Both the position numbers and the translations under genes were made by a program. Below the pieces are notes generated by a model. That model was not told where the DNA came from, searched no databases, and saw only the letters and a program-made list of their open reading frames with translations. 64,000 nt of DNA from WHSW01 sp033856255 (GTDB lineage Bacteria > Actinomycetota > Thermoleophilia > Solirubrobacterales > 70-9): positions 40,817-104,816 of the forward strand of contig JAWVFH010000042.1 in assembly GCA_033856255.1 (NCBI GenBank), given 5' to 3'. Shown here one piece after another: positions 26,562-34,959 of this stretch (positions within the stretch are counted from its first letter, which is position 1; every line of letters starts with the position of its first letter).

Positions 26562-27458
26562 TCAGGCGGCGAGCGAGGCCACCGCGTCCGGGACGCCCTC
26601 CCGGGCGGTGGGGAAGCGGGGCGCCCAGCCGAGCTCGGCCTTGATCTTCGCGTTCGAGCTGCGCGCCGAACGGACCACGGCGCGGATCGGGTCGGCGCCG
26701 GCGGCCAGCCGCGCGACCCAGGCCGGGATCCTTCGCGGCGGCCCGACGCCGGCCGCCTCCGCGGTCAGGGCGACGAAGTCGTAGTAGCGCAGCGGCTCGT
26801 CGTCGACGACGTGGTAGAGCGAGCCCGCCGGGGCCCGCTCGGCGGCGTCGACGCAGGCGGCGGCGACGTCTTCGACCCGGACCACGTCCCACCAGTTGTC
26901 CCCACGGCCGATGACCGCGAAGCGACCCGGGCCGCGGACCCGGCCGACGATCTCCTCCTCAAACCAGCCGCCGGGCCCGTAGACGTGGCTCGGGCGGATG
27001 ATCACGCTGTCGAGTCCGGACTCGCGGACCAGGCGCTCGCCCTCCTGCTTCGAGCGCCCGTAGGCCGTCTCGACCGGGAGCTCGGACGACTCGTCGAGCA
27101 GGGCGCCGTCGGCGTCGCCGGTGACCACCGTCGAGGTGAAGACGAAGCGCGGCGAGCCGGCGGCGGCGCACGCTTCGAGCAGCCGCCGCGTGCCGTCGAC
27201 GTTGACCTCGTCGATCCGCGCCGGATCGCGCTGGGTGGCGATCTCGGCGGCGAGGTGGATCACGCACTCGGGTTCGGCCGCCGCCAGCGCTGCGTCGAGC
27301 GCCGCGGCGTCGCCGAGGTCGCCCGCCACAGGCTCGGTGCCCGCCGGCTCCGAGCCGGGCCGGCGAACGAGCGCCGCCACCGCGTGGTCGCGGGAGCGCA
27401 GCTCGAAGCAGACGGCCGCACCGAGGAACCCGCTGGCTCCGCTGACCAAGAACTTCAC
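26562..27458 (-). CDS. NAD-dependent epimerase/dehydratase (extended SDR)
   Basis: 298 residues from GTG 27458. The Rossmann nucleotide motif is SGASGFLG at residues 6-13, and the SDR catalytic pair is in YGRSK; the upstream serine is in FTSTVVTG. RPSHVYGPG is typical of nucleotide-sugar or steroid-type extended SDRs. The C-terminal segment (ELGWAPRFPTAREGV) resembles sugar epimerases and 3-beta-HSD-like enzymes. The substrate cannot be deduced. TAGGAT lies six bases before the start, shared with the divergent SRPBCC gene. Confidence 0.88.
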   Translation of the reverse strand: MKFLVSGASGFLGAAVCFELRSRDHAVAALVRRPGSEPAGTEPVAGDLGDAAALDAALAAAEPECVIHLAAEIATQRDPARIDEVNVDGTRRLLEACAAAGSPRFVFTSTVVTGDADGALLDESSELPVETAYGRSKQEGERLVRESGLDSVIIRPSHVYGPGGWFEEEIVGRVRGPGRFAVIGRGDNWWDVVRVEDVAAACVDAAERAPAGSLYHVVDDEPLRYYDFVALTAEAAGVGPPRRIPAWVARLAAGADPIRAVVRSARSSNAKIKAELGWAPRFPTAREGVPDAVASLAA

Positions 27459-27491
27459 CGCCCGATCCTATGACGCTTTAGGCTGAGAGCA
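27459..27491. promoter_or_regulatory. Divergent leaderless promoters (epimerase and SRPBCC)
   Basis: Minus-strand TAGGAT at 27465-27470 ends 6 bases before GTG 27458. Plus-strand TAGGCT at 27479-27484 ends 7 bases before ATG 27492. Confidence 0.5.
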
Positions 27492-27935
27492 ATGGCAATC
27501 TCCGGACGCGCCAGCGCCGAGATCGAGGCCCCGATCGAGGAGGTCTTCGCCGTCGCCGCCGACGTCGAGGGCTCGCCGCGTTGGCAGCCCGAGATCAAGC
27601 TCGCCGAGTGCGTGGAGCGCGACGACGACGGCCACCAGATCCTGGTCCGCACCGAGACCGACGGCAAAGTGCGGACGCTGAACTCGACGCTTCGCTTCGG
27701 CTACGACGACCCGGCCGCGATCAGCTGGGAGCAGACCGAAGGGGACCTGAAATCGGTGCGCGGCAGCTGGGAATTCGAGGCGCTCGGCGAGGACCGGACG
27801 AAGGCCACCTACTGGATGGAGGTCGATCTCGGGCGGATGCTCGGGATGCTGATCCGGGGCCCGCTGGTCGGCGTCTTGCGCGGTCAGTTGGTCGAGAGCA
27901 TGCCGGGCAAGCTGAAACGCTTCGTCGAAGGCTGA
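27492..27935 (+). CDS. SRPBCC (START-like) ligand-binding protein
   Basis: 147 residues with the helix-grip signature of polyketide cyclase/dehydrase-type SRPBCC proteins: ASAEIEAPIEEVFAVAADVEGSPRWQ at the N-terminus, beta strands in the middle (TLRFGYDDPAAISWEQ, TKATYWMEVDL) and a long C-terminal helix (RGQLVESMPGKLKRFV). Such proteins bind hydrophobic ligands. No catalytic residue is evident. Cytoplasmic. A weak hairpin lies 3 bases after the stop. Confidence 0.85.
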   Translation: MAISGRASAEIEAPIEEVFAVAADVEGSPRWQPEIKLAECVERDDDGHQILVRTETDGKVRTLNSTLRFGYDDPAAISWEQTEGDLKSVRGSWEFEALGEDRTKATYWMEVDLGRMLGMLIRGPLVGVLRGQLVESMPGKLKRFVEG

Positions 27936-27937
27936 AC

Positions 27938-27968
27938 AGGCACGCCTGACGCTCATGTAATCGTGCCT
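27938..27968 (+). terminator. Weak hairpin after the SRPBCC gene
   Basis: AGGCACG (27938-27944) pairs with CGTGCCT (27962-27968) across a 17-base loop. The position fits a terminator, but the stem is short. Confidence 0.25.
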
Positions 27969-27987
27969 TCCGGCCGATGGTTGGGAG

Positions 27988-28974
27988 GTGGAAAGTTCCC
28001 TGCAATCCCTGTTCCCGCTGATCAGCCGTCGCTTCCAGAGCTTCGCCGAGGCCTCGGACGCGGCTCTCGACGTGCTCGCCGGTGAAGTTCCGGGCGAGCT
28101 GGTGCTGGGCCAGATCGAGCCGGGTGACGACAAGCTTCGAGTCCTCGACGTCCGCGGCGCCTCGATCGTCGGGATCGAGCGCGGCAACATGCTGCCGCTG
28201 GCGCAGAAGAAGTCGGCGAACGGCCTCGGGCCCGACTCGACCGTGCTCGAGGGAGCCAACGGCATCGACGACCTCGACGCGGCCCACCTGCAGTCGCTCG
28301 GGCTGGGCGAGTGGGTCGCGCTGCCGCTGGAGATGAGCGACGGCGCCGTCGTCGGGATCATCGCAGCGCTCTCGCGGCGCCAGGGCGACTACGCCGCCGA
28401 GCACGTCGTCCTGCTCGGGCTTGCCGCCCGCCTGCTCTCCTATGAATGGGAACGCGTCCACACCCGCGCGACGCTGCGCGAGCTGCAGCAGCGGATCGGC
28501 GCCGCCACCAACGCCGACGCCGACACCGGACTGCACGACCGCGAGCACTTCCTTGGCCTGCTGCAGCGCGAGTGGAAGCTCGCCCGCCGTGGGACGGTCG
28601 AGACGATGACGGTCTGCTTCCGGGTCGACGCCGGCGGTGAGGCGCCCGGCTCGCCGCTCGCCGTGCTCGCGCTCAAGGATGCCGCCGAGGCCCTCGCCGG
28701 GGCCGCCCGCAGCACCGATCAGGTCGGCCGCGTCGGCCCGATGGAGCTTGGCGTGGCGATGATCGGCTGCGACGACAGCGCCGGAGTCGAGGCGCTCGCC
28801 CAGCGCTTCGCCCACGGACTCCGCAGGATCACCCACGGCCGCGCCGTGCAGGTGGCGATCTCCCACGGCGCCGTCGCGCTGAGCGAGACCGGTTCGCCCT
28901 CCGAGGCCCTCGAAGGGGCCGAGGCCATAGTCGACGAGGCGACCATCGCAGCGACAAGCGGGAGCGTGGCGTGA
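27988..28974 (+). CDS. GAF-like / degenerate GGDEF protein
   Basis: 328 residues from GTG 27988. Residues 1-155 look like a GAF-type sensor domain (LVLGQIEPGDDKLRVLDV, WVALPLEMSDGAVVGIIAAL). A short coiled linker leads to a GGDEF fold: DTGLHDREHFLGLLQRE matches the DxLTGLxNRRxF signature, but the active-site GGDEF loop is VGPMEL. Diguanylate cyclase activity is therefore unlikely; a regulatory or nucleotide-binding role is more likely. The stop overlaps the start of the MshEN-like gene (GTGA), so the two proteins are probably made together and may interact. Confidence 0.78.
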   Translation: MESSLQSLFPLISRRFQSFAEASDAALDVLAGEVPGELVLGQIEPGDDKLRVLDVRGASIVGIERGNMLPLAQKKSANGLGPDSTVLEGANGIDDLDAAHLQSLGLGEWVALPLEMSDGAVVGIIAALSRRQGDYAAEHVVLLGLAARLLSYEWERVHTRATLRELQQRIGAATNADADTGLHDREHFLGLLQREWKLARRGTVETMTVCFRVDAGGEAPGSPLAVLALKDAAEALAGAARSTDQVGRVGPMELGVAMIGCDDSAGVEALAQRFAHGLRRITHGRAVQVAISHGAVALSETGSPSEALEGAEAIVDEATIAATSGSVA

Positions 28975-29990
28975 GCCTCGAGCTCCAAACCGCCGCCCCC
29001 GCCCAGACCCCGCAACGGTTCGCCGACCGTCAGGGCGTGAAGCCCGCGACGTCCCCCGACGGGCACTCCGGCTTTCTCGACGACGTGATCGTCGACCTCG
29101 GCCTCGCCACCCGGGAGCTCGTCGACGAGGCCGTGGAAGAGGGCCGCCAGACCGGCAAGGTCGCCGGCGACCTCCTGGTCGAGAGCGGCGCGATCACCGA
29201 GGAACAGCTGTCGATGGCAATCGCCGAGCGCAACGGGCTTCCGTACGTAGACATCTTCCAGTTCACCGCCGACGACGGCGCCGCGAGCCTCATCCCGCCC
29301 GATACCGCCCGCCGCTACCGCGCCCTGCCGATCGCCTTCGACGCCGACGGCGCGATCGTCGTCGCGCTCGCCGACCCGCTCGACGCGCTCGCCGTCTCCG
29401 ACATCGGCGTGATCGCGCGCAGCGAGGTCCGTGTCGCCGTCGCCAGCGACGCCGGGATCGAGGCGCTGCTGCGCACACTGCCCCAGACGCAGCCGGTCCC
29501 GCTCGCGCCTCAGCCCGGCCTGGACGCGGACTGGAGCCCGCAGCCTGCGATCGCCGAGCCGGAGGGCTGGAACCTTGCGCAGTCGATCTCCTCTCCGGAC
29601 CCGTTCGCCAATCAGGGCGAAGCGCCCGAGCCGCGGCGACCGTACGAGCCGATGGTCGAGCCCCAGCCCGAGACCGAGTTCCAGCCCGAGCCCGATTCGC
29701 GGCCCGTTGACTCCAGTGCGCTCGCGAACGTCTCGCCGGCGCTGGCGAGCCGGATCGAGGAGGTCATCGTCGCGGCTCTCGACGACCTCGCCGCGTCGGA
29801 CGTCGAGCGGCTGCAGGCCCAGGTCGAGCGGTCCCAAATCGAGACTGAGCAAGCGCGCATGGAGGCGGAGCGTGCGCGCGAGGACGCCGAGCAGGCGCGC
29901 GGTGAGGTCGAGGCCCTCAGCCGCCGCCTCGAAGAGCTCGAGCGCCACGTGCAGCCGCCGGTACCGGTCGAGCCCGGCGCCTCCTTCTAG
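28971..29990 (+). CDS. MshEN/GspE N-terminal-domain protein with C-terminal coiled coil
   Basis: 339 residues from GTG 28971, overlapping the previous gene by 4 bases. Residues 35-160 match the N-terminal domain of type II secretion/type IV pilus ATPases: FLDDVIVDLGLATRELVDEAV, AGDLLVESGAITEEQLSMAIAE and GLPYVDIFQF, followed by a LIPPDTARRYRALPI block. No ATPase domain follows. Instead there is a Pro/Glu-rich linker and a coiled coil (about 275-325, EQARMEAERAREDAEQAR). MshEN domains can bind c-di-GMP; here the expected RLG motifs are altered (KVAG), so binding is uncertain. Possibly an adaptor for pilus or secretion machinery. Confidence 0.78.
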   Translation: MSLELQTAAPAQTPQRFADRQGVKPATSPDGHSGFLDDVIVDLGLATRELVDEAVEEGRQTGKVAGDLLVESGAITEEQLSMAIAERNGLPYVDIFQFTADDGAASLIPPDTARRYRALPIAFDADGAIVVALADPLDALAVSDIGVIARSEVRVAVASDAGIEALLRTLPQTQPVPLAPQPGLDADWSPQPAIAEPEGWNLAQSISSPDPFANQGEAPEPRRPYEPMVEPQPETEFQPEPDSRPVDSSALANVSPALASRIEEVIVAALDDLAASDVERLQAQVERSQIETEQARMEAERAREDAEQARGEVEALSRRLEELERHVQPPVPVEPGASF

Positions 29991-31168
29991 GCGCCTTCCG
30001 CCACCAGACGCTCGCCCAGGTCCCCCGCCGACCACGACTCCGCGACCCGGCGCTCGGCCTCACCGGCGGCGTCCGGCTCGACGATCGCAGCGATCGCGCC
30101 GACCAGCCGCGCAACCGGCCCGATGTCGGCGTTGACGCCCATCGTGCCGATCCGCCAGACCCGGCCCTTGAGCGGGCCAAGGCCGCCGGAGATCTCGATC
30201 CCATCCTCTTCCAGCAGCCTCCCCCGCACCGCCGCCTCGTCGATCCGCTCGCCGGGGACGACCGTGGTCAGCGCGTTGAGACGCCGCGCCGGGGCCACCA
30301 GCGGCTCGATCCCAAGCTCCGCGAGCCCGGCGAGCAGCGCATCGGCCGCCCGCTCGTGGCGCCGCCAGCGGGGCTCGAGCCCCTCCTCGTCGACGATCGC
30401 CAGCGCCTCGCGCAGGGCGTAGATCGTGTTCACGGGCGGTGTGTGGTGATAGACGCGCTCGCCCGCTGCCCAGTAGGCCAGGATCGCCTCGAGGTCGAAG
30501 CACCAGCTCGCCACCTTCGTCGCGCGCGCGCCGAGCCGCTCCCGGGCGCGGTCGCCGACGGTCAGCGGGGCCAGCCCCGGCGGGCAGTTGAGGCACTTCT
30601 GCGTGCCGCTGAACGCGACGTCGATGCCGAGCTCGTCGACAGCCAGGGGGTAGCCGGCCAGCGAGGTGACGCAGTCGACCAGCAGCAGGGCGTCGCGCTC
30701 GCGCACGAGCTCGGCGAGGCCCTCCAGCGGCTGCGCCACGCCGGTCGAGGTCTCGCCGTGGACGATCGCCAGCGCGGCCGCCCCGGGCTCCAGGGCCGCC
30801 GCCAGCGCGTCACGGTCCACCGCCGTCCCCGGCTCGGCGTCGACCCGCACCACCTCGGCGCCGAGGCGCCCGGCCGCGTCGGCGATCCGCGCGCCGAAGA
30901 TCCCGCAGACCCCGACCACGAGCCGGTCGCCGGGCTCGAGGAAGTTGACGAGCATCGCCTCCATGCCGGCGCTGCCGGTCCCGGAGACGGGAAATGTGGC
31001 GGCGTTCTCGGTCCGCATCGCCCGGCGCAGGAGCTCGTTCGCCTCGTCGGTGAGCGCCAGGAACGCCGGGTCGAGGTGGCCGATCGTCGGGGCGGCCATC
31101 GCCTCCAAGATGCGCGCCGGGACCGTGCTCGGCCCCGAGCCCATCAGCAGCCGTTCGGGCAGGTCCAT
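29987..31168 (-). CDS. Alanine-glyoxylate aminotransferase family (class V) protein
   Basis: A 393-residue PLP enzyme of the AGT/serine-pyruvate aminotransferase group. The PLP lysine lies in SGTQKCLNCPPG. LLLVDCVTSLAG supplies the cofactor Asp, HGETSTGV is the conserved N-terminal active-site loop, and LMGSGPSTVPARI is the family's characteristic start. The C-terminal GGLGPLKGRVWRIGTMG carries the substrate-carboxylate Arg. Likely transaminates glyoxylate using alanine or serine as donor. ATG 31168 has TAGAGT six bases upstream. Its stop overlaps the coiled-coil protein's stop by 4 bases. Confidence 0.92.
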   Translation of the reverse strand: MDLPERLLMGSGPSTVPARILEAMAAPTIGHLDPAFLALTDEANELLRRAMRTENAATFPVSGTGSAGMEAMLVNFLEPGDRLVVGVCGIFGARIADAAGRLGAEVVRVDAEPGTAVDRDALAAALEPGAAALAIVHGETSTGVAQPLEGLAELVRERDALLLVDCVTSLAGYPLAVDELGIDVAFSGTQKCLNCPPGLAPLTVGDRARERLGARATKVASWCFDLEAILAYWAAGERVYHHTPPVNTIYALREALAIVDEEGLEPRWRRHERAADALLAGLAELGIEPLVAPARRLNALTTVVPGERIDEAAVRGRLLEEDGIEISGGLGPLKGRVWRIGTMGVNADIGPVARLVGAIAAIVEPDAAGEAERRVAESWSAGDLGERLVAEGA

Positions 31169-31200
31169 GGGCGGACTCTACGAATGTATGTTGCGGACCG
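31169..31200. promoter_or_regulatory. Divergent leaderless promoters (aminotransferase and secreted protein)
   Basis: Minus-strand TAGAGT at 31175-31180 ends 6 bases before ATG 31168. Plus-strand TATGTT at 31187-31192 ends 8 bases before ATG 31201. Confidence 0.5.
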
Positions 31201-32154
31201 ATGCACCAGAGAAGGAAACGACCTGCCTCGATCGCCGGCCGGGCGCTGCTCGGCGGCGCCCTCGCGTGCGCCGTCCTCGCCGGCCCCACGGCCTCGGCGA
31301 GCCCGGCGCCCGAGCCGTCCTCGCCGGCGGCGACGGCGTTTCCCTCACAGCTCTCGCGGATCGCCGCCGTGCGCGTCTATCAGGGCGGTGCCTGGGTGCT
31401 GCCGGGCGAGAACGCACGCAGCGTCGGCCGCGCGCTCGCGTCCCTGGAGCCGACCTGGGCCTCGAGCCTGCTCCGCTTTCAGAAGAACGAGCCCGTGACC
31501 GGCGCGGAGGTCAAAGCCTGGAACACGATCACGGACATGGTCCGCGACACCACTCCCGCCGCTGAGTTCGGGATCGAGCTCAATTCACTCGAGTACCAGA
31601 AGCCGAGCCAGATCGTGACGATGATGAGCAAGATCCGGACGCGGTTCGACAACGACGGCTGGATGATGGACTTCTACACGCCCGCCTACCGGCGCTTCCC
31701 GAAGGCCGTCCAGGCGGCGATCGCGGACGCGCACGACAACGGCGAGTGGATCGGCGGCAACGCCTTCGGCCTCTCCGACGGTCCCAAGGTGCCGCCGGGC
31801 TCCGACTTCATCGCCGTCCAGGACTTCGACTTCCAGATCGACCTGCCGGCGGTCCGCAAGCTCGCCGAGCAGGCGCCCGTCGTCTATCACCTGGGCAACA
31901 CGCCGCAGCTGGCCCAGAGCGACGGGTGCCAGTGGATCAACAAGCTGACCACGGCCGGGCGCGCGGCCTTCCTCAAGCGCCGCGCCGGCCAGCAGGCCAC
32001 CTACAACTTCCACATGTCCTACCCGGTCCTCTTCCCCGAGTGCCAGCGGCACCGCGACCAGCCCAGTCAGGAGCTGATCGCCTACAACGCAACCCGCGAC
32101 CAGCCGATGATGCAGACGATCGGCCGGCTGATGGATCAGTTCACTAGGCAATAG
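31201..32154 (+). CDS. Secreted protein of unknown function
   Basis: 317 residues with a Sec signal peptide (about 1-34: basic start RRKR, hydrophobic LLGGALACAVLAG, ending TASAS). The mature part is soluble and has no membrane segment. It contains AAEFGIELNSLEYQKPSQIV, DGWMMDFYTPAYRRFP and VVYHLGNTPQLAQSDGCQWI. The alternation of beta-like strands and helices, with acidic residues at strand ends, could suggest a TIM-barrel-type glycosidase-like fold, but I see no signature that proves it. Lies 34 bases upstream of the P450 gene in the same direction. Confidence 0.75.
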   Translation: MHQRRKRPASIAGRALLGGALACAVLAGPTASASPAPEPSSPAATAFPSQLSRIAAVRVYQGGAWVLPGENARSVGRALASLEPTWASSLLRFQKNEPVTGAEVKAWNTITDMVRDTTPAAEFGIELNSLEYQKPSQIVTMMSKIRTRFDNDGWMMDFYTPAYRRFPKAVQAAIADAHDNGEWIGGNAFGLSDGPKVPPGSDFIAVQDFDFQIDLPAVRKLAEQAPVVYHLGNTPQLAQSDGCQWINKLTTAGRAAFLKRRAGQQATYNFHMSYPVLFPECQRHRDQPSQELIAYNATRDQPMMQTIGRLMDQFTRQ

Positions 32155-32188
32155 GGTCCATCCGACGCCGCTTCGAGAGGAGGCCCGG

Positions 32189-33424
32189 ATGACGACCAAG
32201 CAGACCCGCCTCGATCAGGCCCTGGTCGGCGACCTCGAGCACTGGGAGGACGGGCCGCCGCACGAGCTGTTCAAGCGGATGCGCGCCGAGTGCCCCGTGC
32301 ACTGGTCGGAGGGGATCACCCAGTTCCCGGCCGAGGACGGCTTCTGGTCGATCACGAGGCTCGAGGACATGCACACGGTCAGCCACGACTGGCAGACCTA
32401 CTCCTCCGAGCGGGGCGGGATCACCGCGCTGACCGACTCCGTGATCCCCCTGGAGCTGATCCAGGCGATGTTCATCGGCATGGACCCGCCCAAGCACGAC
32501 CGCCTCAAGCAGCTGTTCCAGCGCGGCTTCACGCCGCGGCGGATCGCCGAGCACGAGGACGCGATCCGCGAGATCACGGTCGGCGCGCTCGAGGGACTGC
32601 GCGAGCGCGGGACCTGCGACCTGGTCACCGACGTCGCCCAGCCGGTCGTCTCGCGGGTGATCGGCAGCTTCATGGGGATCCCGCCCGCCGACGACGTGAT
32701 CTGGGCCCGGCTGATGAACAACGCCCTCGGGGCCGGCGACCGCGACACCCGCGGCGAGGACACGAACCTGATCATGGAGGAGGACGTGCCGGAGATCTTC
32801 GAGCGCTGCAAGGCGCTGATCGAGGAGCGCCGGGAGAGCCCGACCGAAGACCTGACCAGCGTCCTCGTGCACGCCGAGCTCGACGGCCACGGGCTGGAGG
32901 AGCACGAGATCGTGATGGGCTTCTTCCTTCTGATGGCGGCCGGCAACGACAGCACCAAGGCGACCTACTGCAGCGGCATGCGGGCGCTGCTGGAGGACCG
33001 CGCCCAGTGGCAGCAGCTGCTGGACGACCCCTCGCTGGTGGCCGGGGCGGTCGAGGAGTCGCTGCGGATGTTCCCGGCCTTCTCCCACTTTCGCCGCACC
33101 GCAACCCGCGACATCGAGCTCGGCGGGCAGCAGATCAAGGAGGGCGACAAGGTGGTGATGTGGTACGTGGCGGCGAACCGCGACGAGGAGCGGTTCTCCG
33201 ATCCCGACACCTTCGACGTCACCCGGACGCCCAACGACCACCAGGCGTTCGGCGCCGGCGGCCGCCACTTCTGCCTCGGGGCGGCGCTCGCCCGGCTCGA
33301 GCTGCAGGTCCTGTTCGAGGAGACCGTCGCCCGTTACCCGGAGATCGAGCTCGACGGGACGCCCGTGCCCGTCGTCTCGCCGTTCATCAACCAGCTCGCC
33401 ACCCTGCCGGTGCGGCTGAGCTGA
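32189..33424 (+). CDS. Cytochrome P450
   Basis: 411 residues. ATG 32189 has a GGAGG Shine-Dalgarno 5 bases upstream. The haem loop is FGAGGRHFCLG (Cys thiolate), the ExxR motif sits in EESLRMFPAF, and the oxygen-activation I-helix reads AAGNDSTKA. Overall it resembles actinobacterial soluble P450s of the CYP125/CYP142-like group that hydroxylate steroid or fatty-acid side chains, though substrate is not proved. The next gene, an enoyl-CoA hydratase, starts one base after its stop, linking it to acyl-CoA catabolism. No ferredoxin or reductase is adjacent. Confidence 0.93.
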   Translation: MTTKQTRLDQALVGDLEHWEDGPPHELFKRMRAECPVHWSEGITQFPAEDGFWSITRLEDMHTVSHDWQTYSSERGGITALTDSVIPLELIQAMFIGMDPPKHDRLKQLFQRGFTPRRIAEHEDAIREITVGALEGLRERGTCDLVTDVAQPVVSRVIGSFMGIPPADDVIWARLMNNALGAGDRDTRGEDTNLIMEEDVPEIFERCKALIEERRESPTEDLTSVLVHAELDGHGLEEHEIVMGFFLLMAAGNDSTKATYCSGMRALLEDRAQWQQLLDDPSLVAGAVEESLRMFPAFSHFRRTATRDIELGGQQIKEGDKVVMWYVAANRDEERFSDPDTFDVTRTPNDHQAFGAGGRHFCLGAALARLELQVLFEETVARYPEIELDGTPVPVVSPFINQLATLPVRLS

Positions 33425-33425
33425 C

Positions 33426-34316
33426 GTGTACGAGACGATTCTCTACGACGCCGACGGCGCCGTCGCGACGATCACGCTCAACCGCCCCGAGTCGCTGAAC
33501 ACGATCGTCCCGCCGATGCCCGACGAGGTCGAGGCGGCGGTCCACCGCGCGATCCGCGACCCGGCCGTGAAGGTGATCGTCGTCCGCGGAGCCGGCCGGG
33601 CCTTCTGCGCGGGCTACGACTTCAGCGAGGGCTTCCGTCACTGGGGTGACCTCGTCGCCACCGACGGCGAGTGGAACCCCGGCAAGGACTTCATCGGCAC
33701 CACCTCGCAGGCGCTCGCGCCGACGCAGAAGTTCATGAGCATCTGGCGCTCGCCGAAGCCGGTGATCGCCCAGGTGCACGGCTGGTGCGTCGGCGGCGGC
33801 AGCGACTTCGCGCTCTGCGCCGACCTCGTGATCGCCAGCGAGGACGCCCAGATCGGCACCCCGTACTCGCGCCTGTGGGGCGCCTACCTGTCGGGGATGT
33901 GGATCTACCGCCTCGGGCTCGCGAAGGCCAAGGAGCACGCGCTCAGCGGCCGGCCGCTGTCGGGCAAGCGCGCCGCCGAGATCGAGCTGATCAACGAGGC
34001 CGTCCCCTTCGAGCGGCTCGAGGAGACGGTGCGCACGCGCGCAGACGAGCTCGCCTCGCTGCCGCTGGCCCAGCTGGCGGCGATGAAGCTGATGGTCAAC
34101 CAGGCCTACGAGAACATGGGCCTCGCCTCGACCCAGACCCTCGGCTCGATCCTCGACGGGATCATGCGCAACATCCCCGAGGCCAAGGAATGGATCGAGC
34201 GCGCGGCCACCGAGGGCGTGCCGGCGGTGGTCGCCGAGCGCGACGGCCCCTTCGGCGACTACAGCCAGGCGGACTCGGAGAACAAGCCCAACCCCGAGAA
34301 CGTGATCCGTCCCTAG
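33426..34316 (+). CDS. Enoyl-CoA hydratase/isomerase (crotonase) family protein
   Basis: 296 residues from GTG 33426, one base after the P450 stop. The crotonase fold is shown by VIVVRGAGRAFCAGYDFSEG (oxyanion strand) and VHGWCVGGGSDFALCADLVI (second oxyanion loop). The position of the first catalytic Glu carries Gly/Ser in this second loop, so classic hydratase chemistry is not assured; isomerase, hydrolase or lyase activity are alternatives. An insert around residues 75-105 (DGEWNPGKDFIGTT) is longer than in short-chain hydratases. Coupling to the P450 suggests degradation of a steroid or fatty-acid side chain. Confidence 0.88.
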   Translation: MYETILYDADGAVATITLNRPESLNTIVPPMPDEVEAAVHRAIRDPAVKVIVVRGAGRAFCAGYDFSEGFRHWGDLVATDGEWNPGKDFIGTTSQALAPTQKFMSIWRSPKPVIAQVHGWCVGGGSDFALCADLVIASEDAQIGTPYSRLWGAYLSGMWIYRLGLAKAKEHALSGRPLSGKRAAEIELINEAVPFERLEETVRTRADELASLPLAQLAAMKLMVNQAYENMGLASTQTLGSILDGIMRNIPEAKEWIERAATEGVPAVVAERDGPFGDYSQADSENKPNPENVIRP

Positions 34317-34900
34317 TTCCCGTCCGGCGATCCGTCGCGAAGTCCGGCTCGAGCGATGCTCATCAGCAGTCCGACCACCTCTTTCCTGGGGACCTCGGGG
34401 CGCTCGAGCCACCAGTTGGCGAGCGACTCACCGGCCCCGACGAAGGCCTCGGCAAAGGCCTCGCTCGCGAAGCTTCGCGAGACTCCCCTTGCCATGCGGT
34501 CTCGCAGGGAGGCGAGTTCGGCGCTCAACGGTCCGCCGCGGCTTGCGGCCTCGCGGTAGAGAACGGCCCAGCCGGGGCGATGGCCGTCGACGTAATCGAA
34601 GAACGCCTCGATTCCCGCGCGCAGTCGCTCCTCGGTTGTACTTCCTGCCCGTGGGGCCGCCCGCATGCTGTCGAGGAGGGCGGCGCCCGAACGCTCGAGA
34701 TAGGCCACATAGAGTCCTTGCTTCGAGCCGAAGTAGCTGTAGAGCATCGGCTTGGAGATCTCGGCGGCGGCCGCGATCTCGTCCATGGACGTCCCCGCGA
34801 AGCCGCCTGCGGCGAAGGCTGCCCCGGCGGCGTCGAGCATGGACTCCTCGCGCTCGGCGCGGGGGACTCGGCGTCGGGTGGGCGGGGCGCTCGAGGCCAT
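34313..34900 (-). CDS. TetR family transcriptional regulator
   Basis: 195 residues. An N-terminal TetR helix-turn-helix is clear: ESMLDAAGAAFAAGGFAG, then TSMDEIAAAAEISKPMLYSYF. The C-terminal helical ligand domain includes FDYVDGHRPGWAVLYREA. ATG 34900 has TAATAT six bases upstream; this box overlaps the palindromic operator at 34910-34923, so autoregulation is expected. It likely represses the divergent thioesterase/CMD/acyl-CoA dehydrogenase operon, with an acyl-CoA or aromatic acid as inducer. Stop overlaps the convergent crotonase stop by 4 bases. Confidence 0.92.
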   Translation of the reverse strand: MASSAPPTRRRVPRAEREESMLDAAGAAFAAGGFAGTSMDEIAAAAEISKPMLYSYFGSKQGLYVAYLERSGAALLDSMRAAPRAGSTTEERLRAGIEAFFDYVDGHRPGWAVLYREAASRGGPLSAELASLRDRMARGVSRSFASEAFAEAFVGAGESLANWWLERPEVPRKEVVGLLMSIARAGLRDGSPDGN

Positions 34901-34903
34901 CGT

Positions 34904-34938
34904 TTGATATTACTCTAGAGTAAGGTTACTTAAAAGTA
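34904..34938. promoter_or_regulatory. TetR operator and divergent promoters
   Basis: A perfect 14-bp palindrome TTACTCTAGAGTAA (34910-34923) lies exactly in the 17-bp spacer between a TTGATA -35 (34904-34909) and a TACTTA -10 (34927-34932) of the rightward operon. A second inverted repeat, TACTT-AA-AAGTA (34927-34938), covers that -10. The TetR gene's own -10, TAATAT (34907-34912), also overlaps the first palindrome. Binding would block both directions. Confidence 0.65.
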
Positions 34939-34959
34939 GGAACGAGCCGAGGAGATCAA

